A program made the position numbers and the translations under genes. From positions 62,001 to 126,000 of the forward strand of contig JAODTK010000532.1 in the NCBI GenBank assembly GCA_026419785.1: a stretch of DNA of 64,000 nucleotides, in the 5' to 3' direction. Of this stretch, positions 24,740-37,280 are shown piece by piece (position 1 is the stretch's first letter; every line of letters starts with the position of its first letter). Source of the stretch: Sclerodactyla briareus. Its lineage: Eukaryota > Echinodermata > Holothuroidea > Dendrochirotida > Sclerodactylidae. A model generated the notes under the pieces. It had not been told where the DNA came from and searched no databases. It was given only the letters and a program-made list of their open reading frames with translations.

Positions 24740-27260
24740 TTGCGACCCCACTTTCTCGCTGTCATACCGTTACAAACCCCTTTCGGTATCACAACAGCTA
24801 TCCGAGATGTTTATCGGATGAACATGTGTGCAAAGTTTCAAGTCAATCCGTAGAGAGTTATCGCGTTAAAACAGGAGTTTTTCCGGGGCGGCGGTGCGAC
24901 GCGCTGGCGAAAACAAAACCATAATATCCCCTTTTGGGATTCATTACACGTATTTGTCTCTTGCTCAACCAGGGATGTATCTAACGCTGGTTGGTACTGG
25001 TTTGGTGGTAGCCAGCCTCAGCCTGATCAACCGATCACTACCTCAAATTCAGGTCTTTCCACCCAGCACTAAAATAATAAATTCATATTTTAGCCCTTAA
25101 AATAACATCAATCCGTTAATTTTCACCTGTTTGGACATTGACGCAAATTTACTAGAAGACAAGGTACTATGAAGTGCTAGCTACAATCTCTGTCATACAA
25201 CGTACCAGACGGTAGGCTACTGCCCTGGTAGCCTGTTGCAACATGCGTTTGACTTTGTTCACCTCATTTCACAGCTTCTCATTCACTCATTATGTCAGTA
25301 TGGTGCAGGATGAACTCTTTGACTGTTAACCGATCGGTGATTTGTATGGAGCGTCTCTCTGTCTATACCTAAGATTATCGCACCCTCTATTTGCGGCTCC
25401 GGAGATTTCAAGTTCGATTGTACGAGTCGGTTGAGCGAATTATATTAGTGAGTGCACCCTTGCTTGCTGCTGCAATGATGTCGTTTGCAAAATTAGGGCC
25501 CACTTTGGTTTAGGGGATTCCTCAACCTGCGTTGCTCTCAAGGAGAATCGCTATGCTAGAATCACGAGCAAGATGGGAAGAAATTCCTTTATGATTCCAC
25601 GTGAGGCCGTCTTTTCCACTAGTTTCACTTGACTTAGGCCTACAGTGAATTAGATTCCGTGCAGGGACTGGGTGAGGCTTAGGCCTAGGGTTCCTAACAC
25701 AATCAAGTACAAGTGTAGGCTAGGCTCAGTCTTGTTTCATTCATGAGCTATTATAATCATGAACTCTGGAGAGGGCCGTTGGAGGGTGGTATGCCCGGTG
25801 ATGCCCACACGAGTCGCCACATACCACTATTGTCGCATGGCCCCAGACAGCATTAGCAATAGAACTTGGTAACACCGTTCAGAGGTGTTGCCTGCGTTCT
25901 ATTGTTTTAGATTGCCAATAACAACACACTTTACACAGGCCTACATTTCACTCAGCTCAGGCGCAAAACAATATCGAGCACGCAATGTACTATTTACATG
26001 GGGAGAAGATTTGTGTGTGCACGTGTGCGCCCTGAAACGCAGTGTTCTGCATCGGATTAAGCATGAGGATTCTGTACAAGACATAGCGAGTTGAACAACG
26101 CTCTCCCACACAGACGCAATGACCTCCGGGCGCGCAGTTATGATGGCAGCGTATTGTATACAGCTTTAGCCTGCATGCCACCTGCGCATATGTCTGCGCT
26201 CTATCTAGGTTGCGCAGGACTTTGCAAATAATATAGCCGCATCACGCGTTGCTGTAGAAACCAAATCGCGTAGGTGCATAAGTTTGCACCATATCGACTT
26301 CACCATTTCATAGGAGATCCAGTACAGCATTCTGGGGCTTGGTCTTGTTATATCGTTAGGCTAGTCCTGAATTCCAACCGGTAGCCGACCTCCATTAGAT
26401 TCCCCTTTGACTAACACACTAAATTGCCTCCGTTTGGGGTCCCTAAATCCTTGTGTGCCCTACTGGAGGCCCAAGCCACCACTCATTTGAAGGCAGAGTG
26501 TAGCACTAGCATCAATAGCACTTACAAATTACCATACAATCTACCGATTATTTTTTGGGCTGGAGGAGCTCGAAGTTAGCAAGAACGACCTTCTCTTTCA
26601 ACGTGATTCAGTCTGAACACCAATTCTCCCTCCAAGAGTCTCGGGTAAAATGTCAAATTAGGCCAAGCAAAAATAAAAACAGTTTTAGCGTCCGCTTTCT
26701 CGAAAATGAGGGGGAGGCGGCCCCTTTTTTTTTTTTTTTGGGCGACCCGACCATTGCATATCAAGATGTTTATATACCAGATGGCTGTCCCACATGTAGC
26801 TCGAACTGAACTAAGGGCCATCTCATGACACCATAAATTGCCTATAAACATTTCTACCACTAAAAGTGCACCATGAGAAATACGCACGCTCAGACGGTTT
26901 GAAAAGAGGAAAAGAAGCGGGGGGGAAGCAGGGTTTTGCCACTTGACCTTTCTTAGAGGAGGCGGCCTCTTTTATATTCCTTTTATTTTATTGTTCTACA
27001 GGGTCTACTAACCTAAAACAAGCTTCAAATTGTTCCTTGTCAAGAGCAAACTGATTCCATGGAGTTAGACTTTCAAAATATTCTTCCGAAAAAGTTATGG
27101 CCTGAATGAAGAAGAAAAAAAGAAATTTCAGAATCCTCCAAAAAGGAGGCAGGCGGCGACGCTAAACATGAAATTATTTTTATTTGCCTTAGTGAAAAAC
27201 CATCTTTGAATCCCACCAAACTCACACCTTTCGTACTTCCATATATGCCCTTTCACTTGC
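24740..27260. other. Noncoding
   Basis: No supported gene. There is a poly-T tract at 26727-26740 and a poly-G tract at about 26920. Short frames on opposite strands (for example 25885-26181 and 26555-26887) overlap each other and lack motifs. Confidence 0.4.
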
Positions 27261-27266
27261 GGCAAA

Positions 27267-27297
27267 GACAAACCCATCATATATTGATGGGTTTGTC
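27267..27297. repeat. Perfect 13-bp inverted repeat (stem-loop)
   Basis: GACAAACCCATCA at 27267-27279 is followed by a 5-base loop and its exact reverse complement at 27285-27297. This could be a small foldback or a footprint of an excised element. Confidence 0.7.
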
Positions 27298-27299
27298 TC

Positions 27300-29395
27300 A
27301 TCAAATGCCGAACGGACGCTTTGGAGTATTATAATGAAGATGAAGATAACAGAAAAATAGGTTGCAAAAAGTCTTTAGACATTATTTTTTTAGAGTTAGC
27401 AAAAATCTCCGCGTAGGAACATCACTAATGGGCGTTTGCTACTAACCGCGTACAACTCCAGAATAACCAACCGTCCCCGGGTGGTTCATCGTTCTCAAAG
27501 GCTTGAGTGCACTTTGTATTGAAGATTGTGGTGTCTGCAGGCACTCATAACGTTATGTAGCCTCGGCTATACAATTAGGCAACATGCGGAACTTGTTTCA
27601 TAGGGGCACTTTGTGTTAGCAGTCAATAGAGCAAGCCAGGAAAATCATGATTCCCTCACTATTTGTGGGTGTATCGCCATCAATTGTGATATATTGTTCT
27701 TGTAGTGTTATTCTTCTTCACATAAAAATTGCAGAAGTGCCATTGAAATCTGATTTTTCTAACGCAAATGAGGCTGTTTTTTCCGATCTCCGGAACACAG
27801 CCTACCATGATAAACAATGAAGGCTAGGCATCTATGGAACGCATATTGAGCCAAGAACCAAACAATTGCTTGGTTTGAGTTGAAGATTTTTTTCACAGGA
27901 GGGAGGCGGTGTACCACTGAAATTAGAAGTACTTGGCGATTGTAAGGTCACTCAGCAAATTACAGCTGATTATTATTTTTTCCTTTTTTAAGTTTGCTAC
28001 TTATTTTCATGATGTAAAGTCAAATTGTATATATTCCTGTGAACCCTGCTCGGATAATCTGTGTGTGAATTCCCTGCATATGAATGATTTCTCTGTGGGT
28101 TCATGCGAGAATTCTCCAATCTCGGAGCTTAGCGTTAACACTCACAAAATCGTGATAATCTTACTGCTGTACCAGCTTCTGTTCTTGACATGTCATGTAT
28201 GCACTCTGTTACCACTATTCATTACCGTATTCATTCTAGTAGAAGCTCACGCTCTAACAGAAGAAGATTCATGATTTTTGTAAACCTAAGAGGATATTTT
28301 TGAGACTGGGCGAACACTAATTGTACACTGACAAATACTTGTGGTAGCAATAGGCCTAAAGGATATTGTCGGGCGAATTTCGTTGTGGGGCCACCGATGC
28401 AAAACGACACTCAATCATTCACTATAGGCTCGTTCAGAATCGCCTACAAAATTGTGTTAGTATTTTTACAGAGTTCAGCGCTTTTGATGATTTCGTACAT
28501 GTGGTTGTACGTAGAATTATTGAACGTAAATTCAGCACTCCAAGCGGTATCTGTAGTACTGTAGCATCACTTAACACGTGTACCAGTTCCACTAGACGAC
28601 TGGCCTAATAAACGCGCATGTTTCCGAACTGTGCGCAATGCACATGCTATTAGAATGAATACAGTTTTGCCCTGCACTTCCTGACTCAAAAAAAAAGAAG
28701 TTTGTCCGGTTTACAGAAATTAATGGCGCAGTGGCCGTTGAAGAAGGGCAATTTTGGAACATATTTTTCCACTGTTTTAAACTGGCAAGGAAGCCAGTGA
28801 AGGCAACCTTCAATTCATAGAAACTTGGGTAGCATCCTAACCATATATACAGAAATGTGTACCACATGTATACGATTGAATTTTGTAAAATTATAAAATT
28901 TGGCAGTGAAGTTTCAACACGTGCCGATTTCAGTTGTCCCTGATATCGCGTTTCACGGTGCATACATGCATCAGCTCAGATAGCAAAAAGCGACCTCTAA
29001 TGAGAGCCTCGTGTCCGTAGAAAAATTACACATACTTTATACCACCCAATTATTTCACTTACTCAACTCATACCAATATTGTAACTTTGCAGTTTGCACC
29101 CCACCCTCATGCATGAACATCTGGCATCGTTTACATAGTCCGGGTGGAAACCCTACGTCCTTCTTAATTTTAACGTTGCTCCAATTTAGGATGCTTGGTT
29201 TCACTTAAGGCGTGTGAGTTAACAACAACAATAATGTATTTTTAGGTAGGAGTTTTACCTACAGTGAAGAGGTTTCATCATAGTTGAGGTCAATACTAGA
29301 TATTGTTGTCAATGTTAAAAACTTGTGCATCCGGTATCTCTTCTACCGAAATGGCCATGCGTACAGTCCGTGGAGTTCTAGGCATCGAGACACTG
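27300..29395. other. Noncoding
   Basis: A 113-codon plus-strand frame (27933-28274) has a hydrophobic C-terminal stretch (IVIILLLYQLLFL), but nothing else supports it. I assign no gene. Confidence 0.35.
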
Positions 29396-29560
29396 GAAAT
29401 GGCAACCTTTGGTATAGGGAGGGCAGAGGGGATGGAAGGGGACAGAGAGAGTTGGTGGGGATGGGGATGGGTAGGGGAACAGGGACTCAAGAAGAAAGAA
29501 GAAGGGAGGGAAGGGGAAAGCAATGTGTTGTAAAATGTAAAATGTTACCTTACATGAAGA
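29396..29560 (+). repeat. Purine-rich (G/A) low-complexity tract
   Basis: GGGAGGGCAGAGGGGATGGAAGGGGACAG-type sequence runs for about 150 bases. It is open in several frames because of its composition, so the frames are not genes. It could form triplex or G-quadruplex structures. Confidence 0.6.
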
Positions 29561-29894
29561 ATTTTGCTGTGAATTTGAGCCCAATAACCCGTAACTTTTA
29601 ACCTATTAGGCAATAACATGCTGTATTTCTCTCTTTTCCACATAAACAGTAGAGGATACAGCCCATTGGACTGAAAGTTAATGGTAAGATCAATCTTAAA
29701 ATTGTCGCCTCCATTGTAGTGTCCAGTAACAGAGGGGAAACAGGGATGGACTAAGCATGTGGGGGGGAAAGGCAATGTGTGGGGGGACTGGCAACCTAAT
29801 GTATTGTAAATCATACAAACACTTGGCACTGTGCTGGAGACAGTAATCTTAGAATATATACCCTACATGTGGGGGGTCTCTGTTACCCCGCCCT

Positions 29895-30080
29895 AAAGGT
29901 CAACTGCAGGATAAATTACAAGGAGGCTATATAATAAGCAGAGAAAAACTAAATGCCTCAGTCCAAACCTGATGTTCATACGACATTCCGTTACAGAGTT
30001 AGAAACCTTTGAGTTTGTGCATAGTGTATTGCACAGATCGGAAAGCAATGTACTGAATAGAAAGTGCTAAGTAGCCAATG
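29895..30080. repeat. Dispersed repeat, partner of 53770-53935
   Basis: AACTGCAGGATAAATTACAAGGAGGCTA, AAAAACTAAATGC, CATACGAC.TTCCGTTA.(A/T)GAGTT and TTTGTGCAT.GTGTATTG recur in the same order and orientation at 53.8 kb. No coding capacity is seen. Confidence 0.65.
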
Positions 30081-30102
30081 TATTGCTCAGATATGTTTAT
30101 TG

Positions 30103-30340
30103 AGGGATTAGCTCAGTCGGTTGAAGCTCTGGACTTAAGAGCAATAGATTGCGACTTTGAATCCCATTGAGAGACTGGGGCTTTCAGCAGGCTGTTAGAC
30201 AAGGCATGCTGCAGAATGTCTCACACTACCCACTTGTAAAAGTGGATACCTGGAGGTAACGGAAGTAGGCGTCGCTGCGTTGGCTGCAGGGTGCGTAGGT
30301 GTGAGCAAACGTGCATCCTGGGTGGTCAGGCAAGGTCTTC
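30103..30340 (+). mobile_element. tRNA-derived SINE
   Basis: The head GGGATTAGCTCAGTCGGTTG has a Pol III box A-like sequence. It is followed by GCGACTTTGAATCCC (30151-30165), a box B-like sequence. The spacing fits a tRNA, but the acceptor stem cannot pair, so it is a SINE head and not a working tRNA. A body containing TGGAGGTAACGGAAGTAGGCG follows and runs into the tandem array. Confidence 0.55.
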
Positions 30341-31720
30341 ATCAGGTTACCAATGGCTCAATGTTCATTGACCATTGGGACATCTTTGACTATGTGAAGG
30401 TCAAGGTCAGAGGTCATTAGAGTGGGCAAAAATAGAACGGCATGTGTGGAAGGCTTTTTCGATTCTTGACAAAGTCAGAAGATCTATGACAGTTCATGTG
30501 GTGTGGTGTGGGTGTGACGCCAAGCTTGTAAAGATGATAACTTGATCAGGTTGAGTAGGTCAGACTCATACTTGGTATGTATGTTCCCCATGATGAGTAC
30601 ATGAACCCTATTGTTTTTTGGGTCAGGTCAGACGTCATCTGAGGTCACCAGAGGTCAAAGTCGTGTATTCGGTGTACAGCTTTCTTATGGGGAGTACAGG
30701 ACCCTATTGTTTTTGGTTCAGGTCGGGAGTGAATTTTGGTTGAAAATAGAAAATTTGTGAAAATTTGATATTTTGGTCAATTTTGGCTTGTAAACACGAT
30801 AACTCAACCCCACCTGGATGGATGAAGCTCATACTTGGTATGTGTGTTCCCCATGATGAGTACATGAACCCTATTGTTTTTGGTTCAGGTCGGGGTGAAT
30901 TTTGGTTGAAAATAGAAAATTTGTGAAAATTCGAAAATTTTGGCTTGTAAACACGATAACTCGCCCCACACGGATGGATGAAGCTCATATTTGGTATGTG
31001 TGAGTTCCCATGATGGGTTACATGAACCCATTGTTTTGGGGTCAGGTCAGAGGTCCCAGAGGTCAAAGTCTGAAAACCTTGTAAACACGTAAGTCCAGAA
31101 TGGTTGGTCTTCTGATCAAGTTGAATTAGGTGTATACCTTTCTTATGGGGAGTACATGGACCCTATTGTTTTTGGTTCAGGTCGGGGCGTGAATTTTGGT
31201 TGAAAATAGAAAATTTGTGAAAATTTGATATTTTGGTCAATTTTGGTTGTAAACACAATAACACTCGACCCCACACGATGATGAAGCTCATACTTGGTAT
31301 GTGTGTTCCCTATGTGAGTACATGAACCCTATTGTTTTGGGGTCAGGTCCCAGGTCATCTGAGTTTAACAGAGTTCAAGTCTGAAAACCTTGAAATTTAG
31401 TGTGTAGCTTTCGTATGGGGAGTACAGGGAACCCTATTGTTTTTGGTATAGGTCGGGGTGAATTTTGGCCAGACACAACAGAAAATTTGTGAAAGATCAA
31501 TATTTTGGGCCATTTGGTTGTAAACACGATAACTCTAATCCACTTGGATGGATGAGCTCATATTTGTTTGTTGTGTTCCCCATGATGAGTACATAACCCC
31601 TCTTGTTTTGGGTCAGTCAAGGTCATCTGAGGTTAGCAAGTCAAAGTCCTGAAAACCTTGAAATTTAGTGTGTATCTTTCTTACCAAGGGTACAGGAACC
31701 CCCCTAAAATTTTTTTTAGT
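30341..31720. repeat. Degenerate tandem array rich in AGGTCA
   Basis: At least six units of variable length (about 130-300 bp) begin near AAACACGATAACTC at 30530, 30792, 30951, 31084, 31252 and 31522. They share TTGGTATGTGTGTTCCCCATG, AGTACATGAACCCTATTG and GGGTCAGGTCAGAGGTCA-like blocks, and some also carry GTGAATTTTGG...GAAAATTTGTGAAAATT. The minus-strand 120-codon frame across 30704-31066 is a repeat artefact. Confidence 0.75.
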
Positions 31721-33560
31721 TTGGTTGGGAAAGAGGAAATTTTGTCAGATCAGGACGTTATGTTGCCCTTATGAGCTGGTACAATCTCCCAGTTCGGTCT
31801 GTGTGTCTGTCTATTTAGTCAGAAACAGTCCAGATCAATAAGCCTGTTTGGCTTTCTGGTTTCTCTCTCAATAGTCATTTTTTTTTGTGGATGTTGACCA
31901 CCACTGGTAAACGCATTGTTCCTTATAATGCTAAGTTATCTTTGGCCATATGAAATACAAGATAAACCACAGAGGCACCATAAGCCATTGTTTGAACATG
32001 TCTTTTGGCCTATAATCTTGAACATTCAACACATAATGTACAATAATCTTGTTACATTAGTGCTGTTTGAGCTACAGCACCATTGGTTGCTCTCGTTTTA
32101 ATTTGATTTATTCTGTTCCCCAAAGTGACGTTCATCATCAGTGCCCCAAAAATAAAGTACTTTCACCGTCCGACCGGCCAGTTACAATGTCTGATTATTG
32201 ATTTATTTGGCATTTTAGAAAGTTCCAACGGTGGACATCTCTAGTGTGTCAGACTGTTCTCTGGCCCCCTTGCCAGGGAAGTGACTACTACGGAGTACTG
32301 ACCCATCCAAACTATATACCCCTAATGTAATGGGAATAGTCCCCATACTTCAATAATGGCAGAATATTTAAAAAGAAAAAAAAACTCTCAAAGAATAACT
32401 GTTGGTCGCTTTATGGTAATCAACAAAAAAATGACACAAAGGACCGCATGACCTGAATTCCTCATCCTTCACGATTACCATTCGGCACCTTAACATCTTG
32501 TTTCAGGGTAAACTTAGGCAGGAAATTCCACCTCTCTAATATGTCCTCTTTAGACAATTTTTTTTCTTGGAGAATCACACGCTTCAGGTACAGCAGCGGA
32601 GATGAGCCTGCATTCATGACATTTTGCTTGTAGGTCACTTCACATTGTTGTAATTTGATTCTTTGAAATTCTCAGGGAAATTCCACATCTACAAGGAGAG
32701 ATACCCGAATTATTCGTCCACGACCGCAGATTTCCGCGGTAAGTGAACTAACAGAGTTGTTCCCCCGTTGTAAGAGGCAGTCTTGCTTAATTCTTCTGAC
32801 TATCGTGTGTAGCAGCTGTAGTAGGAGCTTAATATTGTGGTTGCCGATAATCTGCTAAGGACAAGCGTTAACACACATACATTAACACACACACAATATG
32901 TATACACAAAGTGTTCCTTATGTCTGTTTCCCAAGTTAGTTCAGGCAAGACAATTATCTGCACTATCCTTTGAGAATAGAATCTGGCAATAGATGCCCAA
33001 TTATTATAGAGAAATCTTTTACCTTGTTTTTTTCAGTTGAAGCTTGGTCAGGTCACTGGCTTTCTCCTGAAATCAGCATCCCAAAAACTCTGTTCGTGTG
33101 ATAAAAACAAATTGCCTGCCATTCAGAACTCTAAATTGGATTATAATGTTCTGCATCCTGCCTAGGAACAGAGCATTCGAGGAGACCTGACGTCACAGGC
33201 GGCCTTGGGATGCGTAAGACAAAGATTCGGCGCTTCCCAGGGCACTGTCAAAAACAGCCCAAATTAGGCCATGACACACAAGTCGATAGCCAAATCACCA
33301 AATTAGTTGCCCAGATTAGCCCCACGGGTGTGGAATGCGGACACTGTGCATATCCAGTTCTCAAATTAGCCACGCAGTCCATCTCGGTTAGATGGAATCT
33401 GAGGCAAGTAACAAATGTTGGGGTTTTGCCCCTGGTGATTGACGGCCAGTATCCACGAGACGGTGATACTCCTTTGGTTCTCCAAGATGTTCATCTATAA
33501 AGTGGGATCCATTTTCACAAAAGAATAATTCTGTAGTAAAGGGAGCCTAATAGAGATTCC
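31721..33560. other. Noncoding
   Basis: No supported gene. A full TGACGTCA palindrome lies at 33188-33195. A 96-codon frame at 33210-33500 has no motif. Confidence 0.35.
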
Positions 33561-33564
33561 CCCT

Positions 33565-34560
33565 GGTGCCCTATAAATTACCCAATTTGCATGTTTTTTC
33601 AAGTTTGTCAGATTTTGATTCAGATTTGAAATTGGGTGGATGTAGGCTACCATCTGTTTAGATCCCCACGAGTCGTTTCCAAGGGATTTATGGTTTTGTT
33701 GTGTAGTCGCCACCCTGGCTGGAAACTGTAGATTTCACTGTAAAACAACTCTTCACGACCTCATCCAATTGACTTGAATTTTGGTACAAACATGTCTGCC
33801 GTAGAGAAATCTTGTGTGGGTCAAAAGAGGGTTGGTGCCACATAGGTGCCCTATAATTACCCAATTGCACGTTTTTCAAGTTTGTCAGATTTTGATTCAG
33901 ATTGAAATTGGGTGGATGTAGGCTACATCCGGGGTTTGGAATCATTTCAGGCACCAGAGTCAAATTGGCATTTTATGCGATTTCCAAAAACGTGTTTCAT
34001 TCAAGCGAAATTGGTGATGTACAGACATCTAGTCTTGTCAGAAGTCGAGGTCTCTGGAGGTCAAATTTGCATAATTTATGTGATTATTCAAAGCCTGTCG
34101 GATTTCAGTTAAACTTGGTGCATGTGGACGAAGTTTGGTCCTGCTCACGAAAGGTGAGGTCATTTGGAGGTCACCAGATGTCCCCCGATTGCAGAGATAT
34201 GGTGTTTGACACAGAAATTTGAGTAATGTTTGAATAATTCATTAAATATTTTTAGTGTGAGTGGATAAGGTGTGTATCCATTAGTGGATAGTGGTTGAGA
34301 TTGCAATCATCATCTCGTTCGGCTATATTAGAGGATAGATGCTGGATCAACCAGACATGTGCAGGTGGGTAAACTTTGTGCCTCATTATAATCTCTGTTG
34401 ACTTGAAAGATAAATGATATTTGACCTGTTTAAAGTTAAACTTGCATTAATTCTGGCAATCTTTCTCAATTGTCATATTTAAACAAAACTTGGAGAATGT
34501 GGTCCTGAACAACAGGTAGGTTATTTTAAAAGTCACTGGAGGTCAAATGGACATAATTTA
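33565..34560. repeat. Duplicated block of an AGGTCA-containing repeat family
   Basis: GGTGCCCTATAA.TTACCCAATT..., TTTTTCAAGTTTGTCAGATTTTG and AAATTGGGTGGATGTAGGCTAC occur at 33569-33660 and again at 33847-33928. Downstream text (34030-34180 and 34520-34550) repeats GAGGTC..TGGAGGTCA motifs like those at 30.4-31.7 kb, so the two arrays may be related. Confidence 0.6.
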
Positions 34561-36290
34561 ATGTACTGGAAGCCAAAAGACACAAAATGGAACCTGCATA
34601 GTGTAACCTCTCTCCCCCCCCCCCCTCGGGGAGCCCCTGCCCCCCAACTTGATGAGGGCCTCCATATGGTTTTTACCCACACAAAACCTAGTATGCTTCT
34701 CCACTACTTTCACTGCTCTCCCCCCAACTTGCTTTGCCCCACCCCCAACAACCTGGTCTTGTGTTAAGACGTTGACATCCCTGCCCGATATCTCTTTCCT
34801 TTCTGCGCAAGCCTTTTCACATTTTCGAGGTGCGCCTGCAGTAAACTCGTGTTTCACAACCGTAACATCGTCTGTTCCGATTGTGGGGCCCCCAAAGGGC
34901 CTCTTATAAGACAAGTTGCTCCCAATATGAAGGGAGGCCAATCACGGAACAGATAGAGTATACACCCCAGACAAATTGGACAAGACGATTATATTCACAG
35001 AGCTGTTGTCAATCAAAGTGCATATTTTTAATTGCAGCCAGATAAGGAAACACTCACTCAAACAGTGAGGAATAAAATTAATAATCGTCTTAACACAAGA
35101 CTACCCACAACCCAACTTCCAACAAGTATTCAGACTAGAAAGGCATGGGGCATTGCTAGGTAGACCAGGAGGGTGAATTTGAGGTGCAAACCTAGACGGA
35201 CCTCTATGGTTTGTTCAAAATTTGCTCAATTTTATGGTGCCTGACATACATTAATGTGTCTCCAACTCTTCTCAGCTTAAAACCCTACTGTGTCCTCGAT
35301 GCCAGAAAAACCAGAGAGCCGTGACGAGGGACATAGTGACCACCTGCCTCGCCCCCAGATAGAGGCCAAGTACAGAGAGCAGTGAACCCCAAGGGTATCA
35401 CAGAGGGGGGCAGGTGACCGCAGTGGAATGGAGGAATGGCACTGAGAGTCGCGATGTCTCTGACGACTTTGGGGTCGCCACGGGTACAGTCATGACGTCG
35501 TGCTGGCAGTAAGCCAGGACTAATCATGAAGGAAATGTAACTATCCATAGACGGTGTTTTAGTTCACAGCTGTGTCAAGGGCAGTTGGGATCCCAAACTT
35601 TGCATTTGTGTGCCCTTATTGGATATGGTTCATGCCAAGAAATTGCCAATACCAAAGGGGGCAAGTTGGATGGGAGGCTCCTCTATGAGGGGGTGTCCAA
35701 GGGGAGGGGCTACTCCCTCAACTTCAGCTTTTCAAAGAAAGGAAGGAAGGAACATAATATTTGTCACTTCTTCGATGTGAAAACCTTTTGCAGGACCACC
35801 CGCACCATGGGTATTAAACCAACCCCATCATGAAACTTTCACTCGGCTAATTGTACCATAGCAATCTAACTATACACACCATCTCGGGCAACTTAGGGCC
35901 GGCTATTCAGTTAATGAGATAATGTTTTTTGGTGGGCAGTGCATGGAAAACTCCATATGGAACAACACAGTTCAGATGCTGGGGGATCAAGGAGCGAAAA
36001 AATTGAAGGAGGAATAAAACAAGGAGTTTTAGTTCATTTGCATTTTTCTTTCTCTCTCTCGATATCTCTTTCTGAAAGAATACATTTCTTTGTCTTTTGT
36101 AAACATCTAAATATCTCTGTGACCATTTGCTAAATCCTATCATGAATTGATATATCCCAAATAAAATCTCAAGACAGGGGGGATGCTTGGGTGATGAAAC
36201 CGAAACAACATTAAATTCAAGCACAATCAGGGAAGAATGGTAGGGGTACCATTTTGCGTGTTAACAATGAACCTTTTGTAAGTTTGCAGG
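34561..36290. other. Noncoding or unassigned, with an open minus-strand stretch
   Basis: A 127-codon minus-strand frame (34558-34941) includes a normal-looking segment (IGSNLSYKRPFGGPTIGTDD) and then passes into G-rich low complexity. A further GC-rich frame lies at 35285-35548 (minus). I recognise neither. They could be remnants of a retroelement gag or of an old gene. Confidence 0.25.
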
Positions 36291-36294
36291 CTCA

Positions 36295-36610
36295 CCACTA
36301 AACAGCTGGGGGGGTATGAACAAGATCTCCTCCCTTCCATAGCCCATCAGAATCTATTCTCAAACTGGTCCACTGCTTTCCCAACTCTTGGTAGTATTGG
36401 GGGGGGGGGGATCTGTGAGGATTTGTGCTGGTAGAGATTTGTGCTGGTAGAATGGGTAGTTTTTTCCCCGCGGGACGAGCTTTCAAAAGATCTGTCTTGC
36501 ACACTATACGTGCCATGTCGAGGGAGGGTGTACCCCACCCCCATGATACAATAGCATCATGGTCATTATCCGTGAAAAGAATTAGTAGTCATAGTGGCGG
36601 GCAGGCTCCA
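36295..36610. repeat. Dispersed repeat family X, copy 1
   Basis: The order GGGGGTAT..A.AAGAT.CTCC..., GGGGGATCTGTGAGGA, GCTGGTA, TTGCACACTATACGTGCCATGTCGA and GATA(C/G)AATAGCATCAT recurs at 52600-52880 and, more weakly, at 52955-53180. Poly-G tracts at about 36401 and 36640 lie within or beside it. Confidence 0.55.
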
Positions 36611-37130
36611 AGAAATCTCAGTGTCATTGACAGACGAGGGGGGGGGGGGGGGGGGGAGGACAGGATATATAGTGGGGGCAGTGTTTTGTTATGGGTAGGG
36701 GGGGAGATGAACCCTCAGAATGGGCAATTCTTCAAATGACAAAGAGTTTGCCACACCAATTGGCCTGAGTACATCATGGAAGGAGATGTTACACTAATAT
36801 GTATCACGGGAGCGAAGGTGTTAATGTTCCACAACGCATCAATGTGTGTGTGCGTACACACTTGTCAATTGCAGACACATACCGATACCCAGGACAGGGC
36901 AAGTCCATATAATAATGTATGCGCTTGACACACCCTCAGTCACTTAGATGCCAACAATTCTTGAAAATGACCCACTCACTAGCAGGCCAGGCTCAGAATC
37001 TGCTTTGTGACTGATCGGAGTCACGTTGGTTTTGATGATGACCCCCATTTTTACTGAACATGCCCGAGGTATAATATTTATTGGGGGTCGTGCATCTGGC
37101 AATTGATCCTCTCATACTACACGCAGGTCA
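36611..37130. other. Noncoding, G tract and GT-rich sequence
   Basis: A G tract spans 36639-36656 and GTGTGTGTGCGTACACAC lies near 36844. Nothing else is recognisable. Confidence 0.4.
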
Positions 37131-37136
37131 TACAGA

Positions 37137-37280
37137 GTGGTTAGCACAGTTGTAGAGCATTGGTCTCCCACCTTGTAGAGTCATACCAAACTACCAGAGG
37201 ACTTTAAAAAGTACCTGTGGCCTTCTCGTTTGGCGCTCAGCACAAGGATTGGACCAGGGACAACCGAGGGGTAGTATTTA
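37137..37280 (+). mobile_element. tRNA-derived SINE fragment
   Basis: GTGGTTAGCACAGTTGTAGAGCATTGGTCTCCC resembles the box A to anticodon-arm part of a tRNA. It is followed by GGCCTTCTCGTTTGGCGCTC..AAGGATTGGACCAGGGACAA, which reads like a SINE body. Box B is degraded. Confidence 0.4.

Noticed and set aside
30103..30175. A possible functional tRNA gene
   Set aside because: Box A- and box B-like sequences are present, but the acceptor and anticodon stems do not pair and a SINE body follows.
30704..31066. A 120-codon minus-strand frame with repeated peptides
   Set aside because: It is a translation of the AGGTCA-rich tandem array and changes frame with unit-length variation.
34558..34941. A 127-codon minus-strand frame with partly normal composition
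   Set aside because: No recognisable domain, and the second half is G-rich low complexity. Kept only as an unassigned stretch.
35907..36224. A minus-strand frame containing the peptide DVYKRQ, a known signature of translated Nextera adapter
   Set aside because: The DNA here reads GATGTTTACAAAAGACAAAG, which is not the adapter sequence. The match is only at peptide level and is coincidence.
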